Shown here: piece after piece, positions 1-6,046 of the stretch
How positions within the stretch are numbered: the stretch's first letter is position 1
How the letters are laid out: every line of letters begins with the position of its first letter
NCBI GenBank assembly: GCA_045616225.1
Contig: JAZLGI010000059.1
Coordinates: forward strand, 1 to 6,046
Source of the DNA: JAZLGI01 sp045616225
GTDB lineage: Bacteria; Spirochaetota; Spirochaetia; Sphaerochaetales; Sphaerochaetaceae
DNA: 6,046 nt
Direction: 5' to 3'
The notes under the pieces: model-generated
What the model saw: only the letters and a program-made list of their open reading frames with translations
What the model was told of the DNA's origin: nothing
Databases searched by the model: none
Translations under genes and position numbers: made by a program

Positions 1-1
1 T

Positions 2-1093
2 TTTAACGTAAACGCAGTTGCTCAGGCAAAAGCAGTTATTGAAGTTCATGAGATGTTCAGAAGTGCAGCAATTATTCAGGGTGCTGACCTTGCCAATGGT
101 TTTATGGGTGGTAGAACAGACTTTGCAAATTCAACCTTAGAGGATAAGAAAAAAGGTGCAAAAAATATTGCCGATGCAGTTAAAAAATATGCAGTGAATA
201 GTCCTATTCCGGTAGCACTTCATCTTGACCATGGTAAAACTTTTGATTCTTGTACATCTGCTATCGAAGGTGGATACACATCTGTTATGATTGATGGATC
301 TTCACTTCCTTTTGATCAGAATATTGAGCTTACAAGAGAAGTTGTAAAATATGCACATGCCCGTGGTGTAACAGTAGAAGGTGAACTTGGAGTTTTGGCT
401 GGTGTTGAAGACCATGTTTTTGCAGCTACTTCCACATACACAAATCCTATGAATGCGGTTGAATTCTTCAAAAAAACAGGTGTTGACTGTCTTGCAATTA
501 GCTATGGAACTCAGCATGGTGCCAACAAAGGTAAGGACACAGTTATCAGAAAGGAAATTGCAATTGCCGTTAAAGAATGTCTCAGACATGAAGGAATTTT
601 TGGTGTTCTGGTAAGTCACGGTAGTTCAACAGTCCCACAGTACATTGTAAAGGAAATCAACGATCTTGGCGGTGATGTACAAAATGCATACGGAATCAAG
701 ATTGACCAACTTCAGGAAGTTGCAAAACTTGGTATTGGTAAAATTAATGTTGATACAGATATCAGACTTGCTGTTACCAGAAACTTCAGAGAACTGTTCA
801 GAGATAATCCAAGACTCAGAACAAGTGTTTCAATCGGCCCTGTTTATGATCTTCTTATGAAGAATCCACAGGCCTTTGACCCAAGAGTATTCCTACCACC
901 TGTAATGAACACAGTTATGACAGGAAATATTCCTGACGAAGATGTAAGACTTCTTATGGATAGAATGGAAGCCGGTGTTAAGGAAGCTGTTGGTTCTCTC
1001 ATCATTCAGTTTGAAAGTTATGGTAAAGCTCCTCTTATCGAGAATGTAACTCTTGATGAGATGGCTGAACGCTACAAGAAGGCTGGAATTTGA
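2..1093 (+). CDS. fba: Class II (zinc) fructose-bisphosphate aldolase, CbbA-like; 5' end missing
   Basis: This is a metal-dependent cytoplasmic aldolase that reversibly splits a ketose 1,6-bisphosphate into dihydroxyacetone phosphate and an aldehyde. The frame is open to the left edge and begins FNVNAVAQAK, which matches the usual AFNVNN strand-1 region, so about 15-25 residues are missing and the ATG at 53 is internal. In visible numbering (363 residues) the catalytic Asp and first zinc His are in HLDHG (D76, H77). EGELG is at 126-130, the second zinc His in YGTQHG (H172), and the third in SHGSS (H206). The substrate-binding segment INVDTDIR is at 248-255. The C-terminal end (LDEMAERYKKAGI) is typical of the CbbA subtype, but an extra stretch of roughly 20 residues seems to precede it. 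The stop lies 1 base before the phosphofructokinase start, as in an operon. The family call is firm. The substrate could be fructose, tagatose or a modified ketose bisphosphate and cannot be decided here. Confidence 0.93.
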   Translation, partial: FNVNAVAQAKAVIEVHEMFRSAAIIQGADLANGFMGGRTDFANSTLEDKKKGAKNIADAVKKYAVNSPIPVALHLDHGKTFDSCTSAIEGGYTSVMIDGSSLPFDQNIELTREVVKYAHARGVTVEGELGVLAGVEDHVFAATSTYTNPMNAVEFFKKTGVDCLAISYGTQHGANKGKDTVIRKEIAIAVKECLRHEGIFGVLVSHGSSTVPQYIVKEINDLGGDVQNAYGIKIDQLQEVAKLGIGKINVDTDIRLAVTRNFRELFRDNPRLRTSVSIGPVYDLLMKNPQAFDPRVFLPPVMNTVMTGNIPDEDVRLLMDRMEAGVKEAVGSLIIQFESYGKAPLIENVTLDEMAERYKKAGI

Positions 1094-1094
1094 T

Positions 1095-2252
1095 ATGAAT
1101 AAGAATATTTTGATTGCGCATGGTGGTGGCCCGACACCTGTAATGAATAGTTCTCTTAGAGGGGTTATTGAAGGTGCTCGAGCTTCTGGCAACACTGGTA
1201 AAATCTATGCTGCACGTTTTGGCGCAGAGGGTATTTTGAAAGATGATCTTATTGACTTAACAAATCTTTCAGAATCGGAAGTTGCTCTTCTTTCTCAGAC
1301 TCCGGCAAGTGCTATAGGTTCATGCAGAAGAAAACTGTCTGAAGCAGATTATCCTGCAGTATTGGAAACAATTAAGAAGCATGATATCAATGTTCTTCTT
1401 TACAATGGTGGCAATGATTCAATGGATACCTGTAACAAACTTTCCATTATGGCTCAAAAATCAGGAATGGATCTTTGTGTAATGGGCGTTCCAAAAACAA
1501 TTGATAATGACCTTGATATTACAGACCACTGTCCTGGATTTGGCAGTGCTGCAAGATTTGCAGCCCAGACAGCTGCAGAAATCGGGGCAGATGCTTCAGC
1601 TCTTCCTATTCATATTGTTGTTACAGAGTACATGGGTCGTGATGCCGGTTGGATTACAGCAGCTGCAAGTATGGGGCAGAAGATTTCCGGTTGTGAAATG
1701 ATGACTCTTCTTCCTGAAAACAGACTTGATGTTGATGCATTTTTAAAAGATGCAGAATATCTTTACAAGAAAGGACATGGTCTTGTAGTTGCAGTTAGTG
1801 AAGGAGTTTGCGGTCTTGACGGAAATCCTATTGCAGACAGTGGAATAGTTGATGGTTTTGGTCATAAAGTTCCGGGTGGTGCATCACAAAGACTTTCAGA
1901 AATAATCATGCAGAAAACAGGTATTAAGTCTAGATCTGAAAAGCCGGGTCTTCTTGGGAGATGCAGTATGCCATACATTTCTTCTATTGATAGAGAAGAA
2001 GCTTACGCAGTAGGCAAAGAGGCAGTTCAGCAGGCTTTAAAGGGTAACACCGGTTACATGATTGGAATCCAGGCTGACAGAAGTAATGATTACACTTATA
2101 GCCTTTGTTCTATTCCTTTGGAAAAAGTAGCAAATGCAGTTAAGAATTTCCCAAAAGAATGGATGTCTCAGTATGGAATATCTGAAAGGTTTTTTGATTA
2201 CTGCAGACCATTGATGGGAGAAGACCTTCCTTCATTTGCACATTTAAGATAA
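1095..2252 (+). CDS. pfp: Phosphofructokinase, predicted pyrophosphate-dependent
   Basis: The 385-residue cytoplasmic protein should phosphorylate fructose 6-phosphate, or a related ketose phosphate, at C1. Motifs in order: phosphoryl-donor loop HGGGPTPVMN (9-18), GGNDS (105-109), catalytic PKTIDND (133-139, base D137), MGRDAG (180-185) for sugar-phosphate binding, and KPGLLGR near the middle of the C-terminal half. In ATP enzymes the two diagnostic positions are both Gly (GGDGS and PGTIDND). Here they are Asp108 and Lys134, the pair known for PPi-dependent enzymes. PPi use is therefore expected from family knowledge and would make the step reversible. I chose the ATG at 1095 because the protein then starts MNKNILIAHGGG, as the family does. 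An in-frame ATG at 1053 would add 14 unlike residues inside the aldolase gene. A weak AGAAGG lies at 1077-1082. It sits between the aldolase and the triose isomerase, matching the order of a sugar-splitting pathway. Confidence 0.9.
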   Translation: MNKNILIAHGGGPTPVMNSSLRGVIEGARASGNTGKIYAARFGAEGILKDDLIDLTNLSESEVALLSQTPASAIGSCRRKLSEADYPAVLETIKKHDINVLLYNGGNDSMDTCNKLSIMAQKSGMDLCVMGVPKTIDNDLDITDHCPGFGSAARFAAQTAAEIGADASALPIHIVVTEYMGRDAGWITAAASMGQKISGCEMMTLLPENRLDVDAFLKDAEYLYKKGHGLVVAVSEGVCGLDGNPIADSGIVDGFGHKVPGGASQRLSEIIMQKTGIKSRSEKPGLLGRCSMPYISSIDREEAYAVGKEAVQQALKGNTGYMIGIQADRSNDYTYSLCSIPLEKVANAVKNFPKEWMSQYGISERFFDYCRPLMGEDLPSFAHLR

Positions 2253-2260
2253 GAGGATGT

Positions 2261-3091
2261 ATGAAACACATATTTTTAAATTTGAAAAGATTTGATATTT
2301 CTCCTGCAAAAGGTGGAGTTAACCGTATTTGTAAAATAAATGACTGGGGTGGAGAGATTGTCAAACAAACTCAAGACCAGCTTAAACAGTTTGAGGATGT
2401 AGAATTTGCACAGTTCTTTCCTGAAGCACATTTGATTAAGGCTTGTGAGGCGAAAACTCCTGATAGTCTTGTAAATGTCGGAACTCAGGGATTGCACTGG
2501 GGTGATACCGCTGTGGGTGGTCCATTTGGTGCATTTACGTCATCTCTTACAGGAAATGCAGCTGCAGAAATCGGTTGCACCTATGCACTGATCGGTCACT
2601 GTGAAGAACGTAACAAGCTGGCATATATTTTGGCTGAAGCCGGAGTAACAGATACAGCTGCTGTTAACATAATTTTGAATAAAGAGATTCTTGCAGCTCA
2701 GAAAGCCGGATTGAAAGTTCTTTACTGTATCGGAGAGAAAGATACTGAACTTGATGCTTGGGATAAGGTTCTTGAACAGCAGGTTAAAATTGGTCTTGAG
2801 GGTGCTGATTTATCAACAGTATCTATAGGATACGAACCTGTTTGGTCAATTGGGCCTGGTAAGACTCCTGCTGATAAACCATATATTACAAAGGTAGCAA
2901 AGCTTATAAAAAGCCTTGTTAATGTTCCTGTTGTTTATGGCGGTGGACTGAAAAAAGACAACGCAGCTATGCTTGCTTCAATTGAAGAAATCGACGGCGG
3001 TCTTATTGCACTTACTCAGTTTACAGGTGAAATAGGATTCTATCCTGAACAGTATATTGAAATAATCAAAACATACCTGGAGGCAAAATAA
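2261..3091 (+). CDS. Divergent triosephosphate isomerase family protein
   Basis: A 276-residue TIM-barrel protein, slightly longer than the usual ~250. It keeps the catalytic set of triosephosphate isomerase: Asn7 and Lys9 in FLNLKRF, His113 in IGHCEER with Glu115, and Glu192 in YEPVWSIGPGKTP, the flexible loop 6. Three things differ from housekeeping enzymes. An extra loop follows strand 1 (about residues 13-31, containing AKGGVNRICK). IGHSERR has become IGHCEER. The phosphate-binding loops also differ, with YGGG at 226-229 in place of YGGS, and loop 8, normally GGASL, reads GLIALTQFTGE (247-257). The fold and acid-base chemistry are clear. The substrate may be dihydroxyacetone phosphate/glyceraldehyde phosphate or another small keto/aldehyde phosphate, as with the erythrulose-phosphate isomerases of erythritol pathways. 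AGAGGA at 2252-2257 precedes the ATG by only 3 bases. The gene starts 8 bases after the kinase and its stop overlaps the next start. Confidence 0.85.
   Translation: MKHIFLNLKRFDISPAKGGVNRICKINDWGGEIVKQTQDQLKQFEDVEFAQFFPEAHLIKACEAKTPDSLVNVGTQGLHWGDTAVGGPFGAFTSSLTGNAAAEIGCTYALIGHCEERNKLAYILAEAGVTDTAAVNIILNKEILAAQKAGLKVLYCIGEKDTELDAWDKVLEQQVKIGLEGADLSTVSIGYEPVWSIGPGKTPADKPYITKVAKLIKSLVNVPVVYGGGLKKDNAAMLASIEEIDGGLIALTQFTGEIGFYPEQYIEIIKTYLEAK
3079..3083 (+). promoter_or_regulatory. Ribosome binding site of the LarA-like gene
   Basis: A strong GGAGG sits 7 bases before the ATG at 3091, inside the last codons of the isomerase gene. The isomerase stop TAA and the next ATG share one base (TAATG), an arrangement that commonly couples translation of the two genes. 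It fixes 3091 as the start of the LarA-like protein. Confidence 0.8.
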
Positions 3092-4590
3092 TGAAGCTAG
3101 AGTTTGAATACGGCGAAGGAAAAATGAGTGCCAATCTTCCGGATAATACAGATGTGTTTATTCCCGGAACTACTGTAAAAGATCCTGAGTGTTTGCCTCA
3201 GGATTGGGACAGCCTTTACAAGGCTACTTTGGAGAGTGTAAGAAATCCTATCGGTATGCCTACGCTCAGAGACCTTGCAAAGCCAGATAGCAAAGTTGTT
3301 TTTGTTATTCCGGATATCGTAAAGGGTGGTTGCCAAGCAACATCTCATAGAAAGGTTTCTATTCGTGTTTGTTTGGATGAACTCTATTCAAAGGGTGTTA
3401 AGAAGGAAAACATTCTTCTTTTAATTTCAAACGGTCTTCATCCTCGTGCAACTATTCCTGAGATGAAACAAATTCTTGGTGAAGATCTTTTTAATGAATT
3501 CTACTATTCCGGTCAGCTTACAAGTCATGATTCAGAAGATTATGAACATCTTGTAGACTTAGGCTGTACTGCTCAAGGTGACCATGTTCTCATGAATAAA
3601 TATGTTTTTGAAGCTGATATTCCTATTCTTATCGGCCATACACAGGGAAACCCTTACGGTGGTTACTCCGGTGGTTACAAGCATTGTGCAACAGGTATTA
3701 CACACTGGAGATCAATTGCTGCTCACCATGTACCTAAAGTTATGCATAAAGAAGAATTTGTCCCTGTTTCAGCACATACTGAAATGAGAGATAAGTTTGA
3801 CCAGCAGGGTATGTTCATGGAAGAGAAGATGGGTCATAAGTTCTTCTGTTGTGATGCTGTTCTTGATACAGATTCAAGACAGATTGCAATATACAGTGGC
3901 TATGCAAAAGAGATGCAGCCTATCAGCTGGAAGATTGCCGATGAAAGAACATACGTCCATTGGGCAGAGAAGAAATACGATGTCATCGTATTCGGTATGC
4001 CGACAACTTTCCATTATGGAGAAGGCATGGGCACAAATCCAATACAAATGATGCAGGCTCTATCAGCACAGGTTATCAGACATAAGAGAATTATGAGTGA
4101 CCATTGTGTATTCATTGTATCAAGTATCTGTGATGGCTACTTCCATGATGAAAGATGGCCGTATTTGAGAGAGCTTTACAATATGTTCCAGCATGATCAT
4201 ATGAATATTCTTCCTGATATGAACAGATACGGAGAATACTTTGCTACAAACCCTGAGTATATTAAAAAGTACAGATTTGCAAATGCCTTCCATCCGTTCC
4301 ATGGTTTCTCAATGATGAGTTGTGGTCATTTGGCTGAAGAGAATACATCTGCAATTTATATTGTCGGTGCACGTGAACCTGGTATTGCAAGGGGTATGGG
4401 TCTTAAGACAAGAGCTACCTTCGAAGAGGCTCTTGAAGATGCAAAGAAAAAATTTGTAGGTCCAAACCCAAATATTCTTGCACTTCCGTTGACCTTTAAA
4501 ACATGTGCAGTACACCTTTGTATGAAGGATGCAGACCACAACGAAGATTTGTCAGATTCTACAACTCATCCTACAGGTGGATGCTGCTAA
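3091..4590 (+). CDS. LarA-like protein, nickel-pincer racemase/epimerase superfamily (DUF2088)
   Basis: A 499-residue protein, longer than lactate racemase LarA (about 425). LarA enzymes use a nickel-pincer nucleotide cofactor to move hydride at a 2-hydroxy-acid carbon. Seen here: VIPDIVKGG (72-80), matching the LarA DxTR cofactor-binding motif with Lys replacing Arg; SNGLH (113-117), giving the His108 counterpart; SHD (145-147); and YSGGYK (192-197), where Lys197 matches the cofactor-linked Lys184. His213 lies exactly 16 residues later, as nickel-ligand His200 does after Lys184. The second catalytic base, His174 of LarA, falls on Asn187. The C-terminal half is rich in His and Cys (H401, H404, C411, H413) and the protein ends in GGCC. 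From family knowledge the substrate would be a hydroxy acid or sugar acid, since relatives act on lactate, malate, phenyllactate and gluconate. Cofactor synthesis genes larB, larC and larE are not in the window. Superfamily assignment is good, substrate and reaction unknown. Confidence 0.8.
   Translation: MKLEFEYGEGKMSANLPDNTDVFIPGTTVKDPECLPQDWDSLYKATLESVRNPIGMPTLRDLAKPDSKVVFVIPDIVKGGCQATSHRKVSIRVCLDELYSKGVKKENILLLISNGLHPRATIPEMKQILGEDLFNEFYYSGQLTSHDSEDYEHLVDLGCTAQGDHVLMNKYVFEADIPILIGHTQGNPYGGYSGGYKHCATGITHWRSIAAHHVPKVMHKEEFVPVSAHTEMRDKFDQQGMFMEEKMGHKFFCCDAVLDTDSRQIAIYSGYAKEMQPISWKIADERTYVHWAEKKYDVIVFGMPTTFHYGEGMGTNPIQMMQALSAQVIRHKRIMSDHCVFIVSSICDGYFHDERWPYLRELYNMFQHDHMNILPDMNRYGEYFATNPEYIKKYRFANAFHPFHGFSMMSCGHLAEENTSAIYIVGAREPGIARGMGLKTRATFEEALEDAKKKFVGPNPNILALPLTFKTCAVHLCMKDADHNEDLSDSTTHPTGGCC
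4575..4580 (+). promoter_or_regulatory. Ribosome binding site of the permease gene; decides its start
   Basis: AGGTGG lies 9 bases before the ATG at 4590 and directly abuts an in-frame ATG at 4581. Spacing therefore favours 4590, which also forms a TAATG overlap with the preceding stop. The motif encodes the Gly-Gly near the end of the LarA-like protein. Confidence 0.7.
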
Positions 4591-5375
4591 TGCTGTTTTT
4601 TCTCCTTGCTATTGTTTTAATAGCAACAATTATCGGGTCAATCAGTGGCATCGGTGGTGGAGTTTTAATAAAACCTGTCATGGATGCCGTAACTGACATG
4701 TCAGCCTCTCAGATTAGTTTTTTAAGTGGCACAACAGTTCTTACAATGACTGTTGTGTCTCTTTTGAGAAGCAGAAAAGGGGAACAAAAACTCAGCCATG
4801 AAACATTTTTCTTGGCCTTAGGGGCTGCAGTAGGTGGAGTAGTTGGAAAAGAGCTCTTTTCTTTAATAAAAACCAGTGTTCAAAATGATGCTGCTGTAAG
4901 TTTAGTACAGAACCTTATAATGGTAATTCTTACAGTTCTTGTTTTTGTTTATACATTAAAAAAAGAGAATATGCACACTTACCATGTTAAGAATAAGATG
5001 CTTACAATTTCAGCTGGATTATTCCTTGGGGTTCTTTCATCTTTCTTGGGAATAGGTGGTGGGCCAATCAACTTGATGATTCTTTCATATTTATTCTCAA
5101 TGGACACAAAGACTGCAGCCTTAAATTCTTTGTTTGTAATTTTCTTTTCACAAGTACTTTCGTTAATTAGTTCTTTAGTAACAAAGAGTATTCCAGAATT
5201 TGACCTATTGACATTGATTCTTATGATGATTCTTGCCGTAATTGGTGCAACGGTTGGACGTGGTCTGTCAAAGAAGATGGCTTCAAAAACTGTTGATCAA
5301 TTGTTCTTGATTCTTATGGCAGTTATTATTCTTCTGTCATTGTACAACTGTACTGTTTTTGCTCTAGCTCTTTGA
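4590..5375 (+). CDS. TauE/SafE (TSUP) family membrane permease
   Basis: A 261-residue, very hydrophobic inner-membrane protein. Members of this family move small organic or sulfur-containing anions such as sulfite, sulfoacetate or thiosulfate, though many are uncharacterised. It has the family's internal duplication: each half opens with a hydrophobic helix leading into a glycine motif, SGIGGGVLIKP at 19-29 and LGIGGGPINL at 153-162. Hydrophobic segments are visible at about 1-18, 42-59, 72-90, 105-123, 137-155, 160-172, 183-202, 210-230 and 238-260, giving about eight or nine helices. The loop at 60-70 is basic (RSRKGEQK) and probably cytoplasmic. I chose the start at 4590 from the AGGTGG spacing. 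The upstream ATG at 4581 would add MLL only. It is the last gene of the run, coupled to the LarA-like gene by a one-base overlap, so its substrate is probably an input or product of that pathway. Direction of transport cannot be told. Confidence 0.88.
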   Translation: MLFFLLAIVLIATIIGSISGIGGGVLIKPVMDAVTDMSASQISFLSGTTVLTMTVVSLLRSRKGEQKLSHETFFLALGAAVGGVVGKELFSLIKTSVQNDAAVSLVQNLIMVILTVLVFVYTLKKENMHTYHVKNKMLTISAGLFLGVLSSFLGIGGGPINLMILSYLFSMDTKTAALNSLFVIFFSQVLSLISSLVTKSIPEFDLLTLILMMILAVIGATVGRGLSKKMASKTVDQLFLILMAVIILLSLYNCTVFALAL

Positions 5376-6045
5376 TAAGGTCTTTTAAAGTTTTTGACAG
5401 ATATTTATCCTTGGTGTATGCAAGCCAGAAGTTTCTGGATAAATCTACATCGCAGATTTTTACAGTCGATACATAACCTTTGTCAATGTCATCTTTTACC
5501 AATGCGTATGGAAGAATTGAAATTCCGATGCCATTATGAACGGCTTTTACCAGAGCTTGTGTACTTGCACTTTCCCATTCAAACTTAAAAGGTATGGATC
5601 TTGTGCTGAAGATATCCTGTATGAATGTTCTTCCGGCACTTCCTTCTTCACGCATAAGAAGAGGATAGTGTATTATATCTTCCAATTTGATTTTTTTTCT
5701 GTAAAGAAGTTCATGGTTATCCGGAACAATAAGGGCCATTTCGTCTTTATCAAATACTTCATATTTTAAGTTCTTACCCTGCGGCAAATATTCTAAAAGT
5801 GCAATATCTATCTCACCGGATGTAAGCATTTTTTCAATTATTACCTGTTTTGCAATTCTTATTTGAACCTTAAGATCTGATTTACGAGTTTTTAAATTTT
5901 TGACTAAATCAGGAACAATAAAGTTTCCGATAGTGATAGTACTTCCGATTCTTATTGTTCCTTTTGAATCCCAATCTGTCAGGCTTGTTTCAATATCTTT
6001 ATAGAGAGAATCCATATGGATTGCCTTGTTATACAACTCTTCACC
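5326..6045 (-). CDS. LysR-type transcriptional regulator, effector-binding part; 5' end missing
   Basis: The 239 visible residues cover the linker and the whole effector-binding domain of a LysR regulator. The frame is open to the right edge and begins GEELYNKAIHMDSL, matching the LysR linker after the winged helix-turn-helix. Roughly 60 N-terminal residues, including the DNA-binding domain, are off the window. Next comes GTIRIGSTITIGNFIVPDLV, typical of the first strand and ligand loop. Later segments are GEIDIALLE, LIVPDNHEL, REEGSAGRT (a ligand-pocket motif seen in CysL/CbbR-like members) and GIGISILPYALV, followed by a lysine/glutamate-rich end. The TTG at 6036 is an internal leucine and not a start. 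The gene converges on the permease gene and overlaps it by 50 bases. It may control the neighbouring operon, but its operator would lie outside the window and the effector is unknown. Confidence 0.88.
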   Translation of the reverse strand, partial: GEELYNKAIHMDSLYKDIETSLTDWDSKGTIRIGSTITIGNFIVPDLVKNLKTRKSDLKVQIRIAKQVIIEKMLTSGEIDIALLEYLPQGKNLKYEVFDKDEMALIVPDNHELLYRKKIKLEDIIHYPLLMREEGSAGRTFIQDIFSTRSIPFKFEWESASTQALVKAVHNGIGISILPYALVKDDIDKGYVSTVKICDVDLSRNFWLAYTKDKYLSKTLKDLIKELEQKQYSCTMTEE

Positions 6046-6046
6046 G

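Noticed and set aside
302..619. Long antisense open frames within the aldolase and other genes (also around 893-1195, 3097-3348, 4309-4539)
   Set aside because: They lie opposite genes with clear conserved motifs, show no recognisable domain, and look like shadows of the real frames.
1053..1094. Earlier in-frame ATG for the phosphofructokinase, adding 14 residues
   Set aside because: It lies inside the aldolase gene and adds residues unlike the family N-terminus. The ATG at 1095 gives the expected start just before the GGGP motif.
1570..2574. A 16-base match (cagctgcagaaatcgg) at 1570-1585 and 2559-2574
   Set aside because: Both copies encode the same Ala-Ala-Glu-Ile-Gly stretch in frame in two unrelated proteins, so codon bias explains it without a repeat element.
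5370..5400. Possible terminator: CTTTTAAAG followed by a T run near the permease end
   Set aside because: The pairing is short and AU-only, with no stable GC stem, and it lies within the LysR coding region. I could not support a terminator.
6034..6036. TTG as the start codon of the LysR gene
   Set aside because: The frame stays open to the window edge with LysR linker residues (GEE) before it, so the true start is outside the window.

Overview
The window is a fragment of an AT-rich bacterial genome. It holds five same-strand, tightly packed genes and the 3' part of one gene on the opposite strand. The base composition, the heavy use of AGA for arginine, the purine-rich ribosome binding sites and the pyrophosphate-type phosphofructokinase suggest an anaerobe such as a gut or rumen Clostridia/Lachnospiraceae member or a Treponema-like spirochaete. 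This is an inference, and no rRNA or tRNA is present to test it.

Layout: (1) 2-1093 +, a class II ketose-bisphosphate aldolase whose 5' end lies off the left edge. (2) 1095-2252 +, a phosphofructokinase with the residues expected of a pyrophosphate-dependent enzyme. (3) 2261-3091 +, a divergent triosephosphate-isomerase-fold protein. (4) 3091-4590 +, a large divergent LarA-like protein of the nickel-pincer racemase/epimerase superfamily. (5) 4590-5375 +, a TauE/SafE (TSUP) membrane permease. (6) 5326-6045 -, the effector-binding part of a LysR-type regulator, running off the right edge and overlapping the 3' end of gene 5 by 50 bases. There is no intergenic stretch longer than 8 bases, so no promoter, RNA gene, repeat array or mobile element was found.

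Genes 1-5 look like one operon: the gaps are 1 and 8 bases, followed by two TAATG stop/start overlaps. Kinase, aldolase and triose isomerase are consecutive steps (ketose phosphate to ketose bisphosphate to two trioses). The isomerase has lost the usual phosphate-binding loop 8 and the operon continues with a LarA-like enzyme and a permease, so this looks like a dedicated catabolic branch and not ordinary glycolysis. A plausible but unproven reading is breakdown of an unusual sugar. Its three-carbon product would be handled by the LarA-like protein, and an anion would be moved by the permease. A sulfosugar would fit the TauE/SafE permease, but nothing in the sequence proves that substrate. The LysR protein is the likely local regulator.
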